Of a stretch of DNA of 8,735 bases, positions 6,363 to 8,735 are shown piece by piece. Source of the DNA: Candidatus Zixiibacteriota bacterium (GTDB lineage: Bacteria; Zixibacteria; MSB-5A5; WJJR01); NCBI GenBank assembly GCA_014729565.1, contig WJJR01000160.1, positions 1 to 8,735 on the forward strand, given 5' to 3'. The notes below the pieces were generated by a model that saw nothing but the letters and a program-made list of their open reading frames with translations, was not told the DNA's origin and did no database searches. Within the stretch, counting starts at the first letter, position 1, and each line of letters opens with the position of its first letter. A program made the position numbers and the translations under genes.

Positions 6363-6510
6363 TCGGGAAATCGCATCATGAATAGAAACTTGTGGGACAA
6401 CCTCTTCCTGTCTACACTTTCGGCGAAGCCGACCACGGTTCTTCAACTCACCCTGACGCCCGGTACACCGTTTCGTCGCGCCTGCGGCGCTGTTGAGCGC
6501 AAGACTGCCG

Positions 6511-8735
6511 TCATTTGATAATCACAATCTTCCCCATCTGGGACCCGAGCGGCGAATCGATGCGGTAGATGTAGATTCCGGAGACAACGGCCTGCGTGTT
6601 GCGCGTGACCAAATCCCAGGCCGTGCGCGATGAATAGTCGGTGTACGAGTGACTCCCCACCGGTCGCGGCCACTGGTGCTCGATGGTGCGGACCAGATCG
6701 CCATCGAGCGTATAGATGCGAATGGTCGCCTCGTGCGGCAGATTGATGAACCAGATGCGGCGATCCTGCTCGATCAGTTCGCCCGGCCGGCCGCCCTTCT
6801 CCGGCGCCTCGAATCCTTCGTCGTAGTAGGTCGTGCGTTGGCCGGCCGCGTTGGTGTACGAAATGCGATACGGATTCGGGTATACGCTCACGCCCAGTCC
6901 TTCTTCTTCGACGATGCCGGCGTTGTAAATCGGCACAGCCAGTTCCGCACAGGTACCGGGCTGCGACTCCAGTGGATCGAGATTGAATCGGTCGTTGCCG
7001 CGATCGACCGCCGTGACCGAAACGTACAGATTGTCTGATGGATTCAGATCGGTCAGGTGCGCTTCGTAGACGCCGAACGTGAGCGTGTCACCATTCGTGA
7101 CAATAGTCGAATCGTCAACTTTTTGAATGATGTTGACCTGTTCAACACCGTCTTCCGTGTAGACATTCCCGCGATTCTCACCGATCAATTCGAAATACGA
7201 GCGGCGCTCGACCGTCCGGCCGCGAATGTTAACCGTATCGATCAGGGCCTGTTCCCATTCGGGGATTGTATACTCATTCGGGTCGAAGTTCTCTCCGTAC
7301 ACCTCGCGCAAGCCCGCCAGCGTTGACAGCGTATCCTCGGCACGAAACCGGCGGGAGGCGGTCCAATGGCGGCGGTAGTTCATCTGATCCCAGGTGGCCA
7401 GCAGCGAGTAGTTGTCGGGGACATTGACCTTACTGACGTACAGACGGTAGCCCTCGAAATCGTATTCGCCGGTCAACGGATCGGGAACCGTTTCGCTCCG
7501 CCGTCCACTCCATTGGATGTGGAATTCATGCGGACGGGTCTCGATGTGCAGATCGACCCCCGGGACGGGACAGTCCGGCGGAATCGGTCCCACAAAATCA
7601 GGGGCGCCGTTGAAGGATTGGCACCGTGTATCCCGGTTGGGTGTCGGCCCCAGATCGCCGGTGTAGAATGTCGGGACATTGCCAGACCGGCGCGACTCAC
7701 CCCGATAACCATCGCCATCGGTGTCGATACCGGGTGTGTCGTACAGCCACGCTGCCCACACCGCGGCGGTGCCGAGATCAGTGAAATCGAGCGCATTGAG
7801 ATACGGATAGGGACTGTGACAATTAAACGCGCGATTGGGATCGGTGTGGACATCATTGCCACCGATAATCGCATAAACGAACGGAACCGAATCACCGGGG
7901 AATAACGGTTCGCACGCGGGCCCCACTGACAACACGAAGCGGGCATCGGTACCATCGGCGAAATCACAAGCGCCGCTGCCGGGTGGTGGACGCCAGCCCT
8001 GGGCGGTGTTATCAAGATTCGAAAGCGGCTGTGCGTAGTCGATTTCGCCGTTGGTGAGCATGTAGTACAGATTGCGGTCGCCCTGCGGTGACCCCAGTCC
8101 CCCATAGACGCGCGGGGTCCGCGAATTTTGTTTCACCGGTCCCCAATCGTAGCGGGCCGATCCGCCCACCCACCAGTTGTAACTGAGTTTCTTCACCGGC
8201 GGCGCGTGGAGGATTCTGACTCCCATGACGCCGCGCGGCGAGAAGAACGGGTAGACGCCACCGACTGGATCGCCATCGTTGTCAGTGATCCAGGCCGTGC
8301 TGACGCGATCATGAACCGTTTCGGGATCGGTGACGCTGGGTGTCCACTCGTAGAACCCGGTCAAATCATCAAGCGGACCGAAGTCGACATCGCCGTCGAC
8401 CTGGTTGTAGACATCGGCATCAACAAACACGCCCATTGCCAATCCGGAGATTGGGCGATCGCCGATGTTTCGTATCCAGGATTCCACGATCACAAACTGA
8501 CGCGCCACCCGGCTGGACCATGCGTACGATCGTTGCGACACCTCGATGTTCAGTGGTTTGTGCTGCCGGCCTTCGATTTCGTCGATGGCCCCGGTGATCA
8601 TGGTGTCGGAGAATCGCACATAGAACTGTTGCTCTGCCTTGGCATCGGGATCGTAGAATTGCGACCCTTTGACCGACGATGATTCGACGGTTGAATCGAA
8701 CGAGTTCAGCTCATTGAATAGCACATTGGTTTGCC
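6511..8735 (-). CDS. Paralog C: secreted multidomain protein, 5' end outside the window
   Basis: This is the third family member, ending in TGA, with 740 complete residues visible. The frame stays open to the right edge: codons for Q-T-N precede the GTG at 8724, so that GTG is an internal valine and not a start. Against paralog A about 150 N-terminal residues, including the signal peptide and the FPIYE-RLHSVGQVW block, lie beyond 8735. Numbering the valine at 8724 as 1, visible motifs are SYAWS, WIRNIGDR, DADVYN, DNDGDP (148-153), PGDSVPFV, DTDGDGYRGE (334-343), a fibronectin-III-like stretch (about 391-450), YPNPYR (615-620), EQDRRIWFINLP (652-663), IYTLDGDLVR (670-679) and KIVIIK at the end. 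The loop after DTDGDGYRGE is about 11 residues shorter than in A and B and lacks their two cysteines. Export through the shared tail is inferred; the function is unknown. Confidence 0.92.
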   Translation of the reverse strand, partial: QTNVLFNELNSFDSTVESSSVKGSQFYDPDAKAEQQFYVRFSDTMITGAIDEIEGRQHKPLNIEVSQRSYAWSSRVARQFVIVESWIRNIGDRPISGLAMGVFVDADVYNQVDGDVDFGPLDDLTGFYEWTPSVTDPETVHDRVSTAWITDNDGDPVGGVYPFFSPRGVMGVRILHAPPVKKLSYNWWVGGSARYDWGPVKQNSRTPRVYGGLGSPQGDRNLYYMLTNGEIDYAQPLSNLDNTAQGWRPPPGSGACDFADGTDARFVLSVGPACEPLFPGDSVPFVYAIIGGNDVHTDPNRAFNCHSPYPYLNALDFTDLGTAAVWAAWLYDTPGIDTDGDGYRGESRRSGNVPTFYTGDLGPTPNRDTRCQSFNGAPDFVGPIPPDCPVPGVDLHIETRPHEFHIQWSGRRSETVPDPLTGEYDFEGYRLYVSKVNVPDNYSLLATWDQMNYRRHWTASRRFRAEDTLSTLAGLREVYGENFDPNEYTIPEWEQALIDTVNIRGRTVERRSYFELIGENRGNVYTEDGVEQVNIIQKVDDSTIVTNGDTLTFGVYEAHLTDLNPSDNLYVSVTAVDRGNDRFNLDPLESQPGTCAELAVPIYNAGIVEEEGLGVSVYPNPYRISYTNAAGQRTTYYDEGFEAPEKGGRPGELIEQDRRIWFINLPHEATIRIYTLDGDLVRTIEHQWPRPVGSHSYTDYSSRTAWDLVTRNTQAVVSGIYIYRIDSPLGSQMGKIVIIK

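Larger units (their letters stand above)
6159..6404. repeat. 17-bp imperfect inverted repeat enclosing the hairpin cluster
   Basis: The arms 6159-6175 (GAGGGTATCCCACAAGT) and 6388-6404 (ACTTGTGGGACAACCTC) are reverse complements at 15 of 17 positions, and the inner 10 bases match perfectly. Weaker similarity extends outward (AGAC at 6150-6153 and its complement GTCT at 6410-6413). The span is about 246 bases without a gene, which would fit a small nonautonomous element or two oppositely oriented copies of one dispersed repeat. Confidence 0.4.
5957..6510. other. Repeat-rich gap between paralogs C and B
   Basis: This 554-base stretch has no convincing gene. Short open frames on both strands run through palindromic repeats and lack ribosome sites. 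Near paralog B it holds four CCGGTGAG-like words (6010-6062) and a possible minus-strand -10 box, TACAAT (6073-6068), with no good -35. The middle (6143-6404) is packed with hairpin repeats and inverted pairs. After paralog C on the minus strand lie two short hairpins, GCGCC-TGC-GGCGC (6478-6490) and TCGGC-GAA-GCCGA (6420-6432). Neither is followed by a T-tract, so neither is a standard intrinsic terminator. Confidence 0.7.

Noticed and set aside
6420..6490. Hairpins after paralog C as an intrinsic terminator
   Set aside because: Both have only 5-base-pair stems and no T-tract on the minus strand.
6156..6518. Plus-strand open frame of 120 codons and minus-strand frames of 67-76 codons in the C-B gap
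   Set aside because: They run through palindromic repeats, have no ribosome site, have unusual cysteine- and arginine-rich composition, and the longer one overlaps the end of paralog C.
7366..8682. Plus-strand open frames of 179 and 184 codons
   Set aside because: They are wholly antisense to paralog C, whose frame is supported by two full-length homologs in the same window.
8722..8724. GTG as the start codon of paralog C
   Set aside because: The frame remains open upstream to the window edge, and alignment with A and B places this codon about 150 residues into the protein.

Overview
The window is dominated by three large genes in head-to-tail order on the minus strand. All three encode members of one family of secreted proteins. 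Each complete copy is about 900 residues long and has an N-terminal signal sequence, a long conserved beta-rich region of unknown function with acidic calcium-binding-type loops, a fibronectin-III-like stretch, and a C-terminal module with the motifs PNPY(K/R), RIWFINLP, YTLDGDLVR, DLVTRN, SGIY and (I/L)VIIK. That C-terminal module is the FlgD-Ig-like / type A (type IX secretion, T9SS) sorting-tag form common in the Fibrobacteres-Chlorobi-Bacteroidetes (FCB) superphylum and related candidate phyla such as Zixibacteria, Latescibacteria, KSB1 and Marinimicrobia. With the moderately high GC content, this suggests an environmental, probably uncultured, FCB-type bacterium. The lineage is an inference from protein style; no marker gene is present.

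Layout from left to right, with transcription running right to left: 1-309 is a gene-free end holding a pair of palindromic repeat elements (81-158) and a very strong intrinsic terminator (245-283) that closes the minus-strand genes. Paralog A is 310-3036. A 200-base gap carries a promoter-like sequence, a 20-bp-phased direct repeat and a small hairpin. Paralog B is 3248-5956. A 554-base gap is full of palindromic repeat fragments and may record an insertion. Paralog C is 6511 to beyond 8735; its frame is still open at the window edge, so its first ~150 residues lie outside.

The only convincing terminator lies after paralog A. The three genes may therefore be read together in the order C-B-A, possibly with extra internal promoters in the gaps. 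The proteins are probably exported to the periplasm and then to the cell surface or medium through a T9SS-like route that recognises the shared C-terminal module. None shows a catalytic motif I recognise, so a structural, adhesive or binding role at the surface is the most economical guess. The copies have changed many synonymous sites while keeping long protein blocks unchanged, which points to an old duplication held by purifying selection. The many plus-strand open frames lie antisense to these genes and are shadows. No RNA gene, CRISPR array, transposase or integrase was seen.
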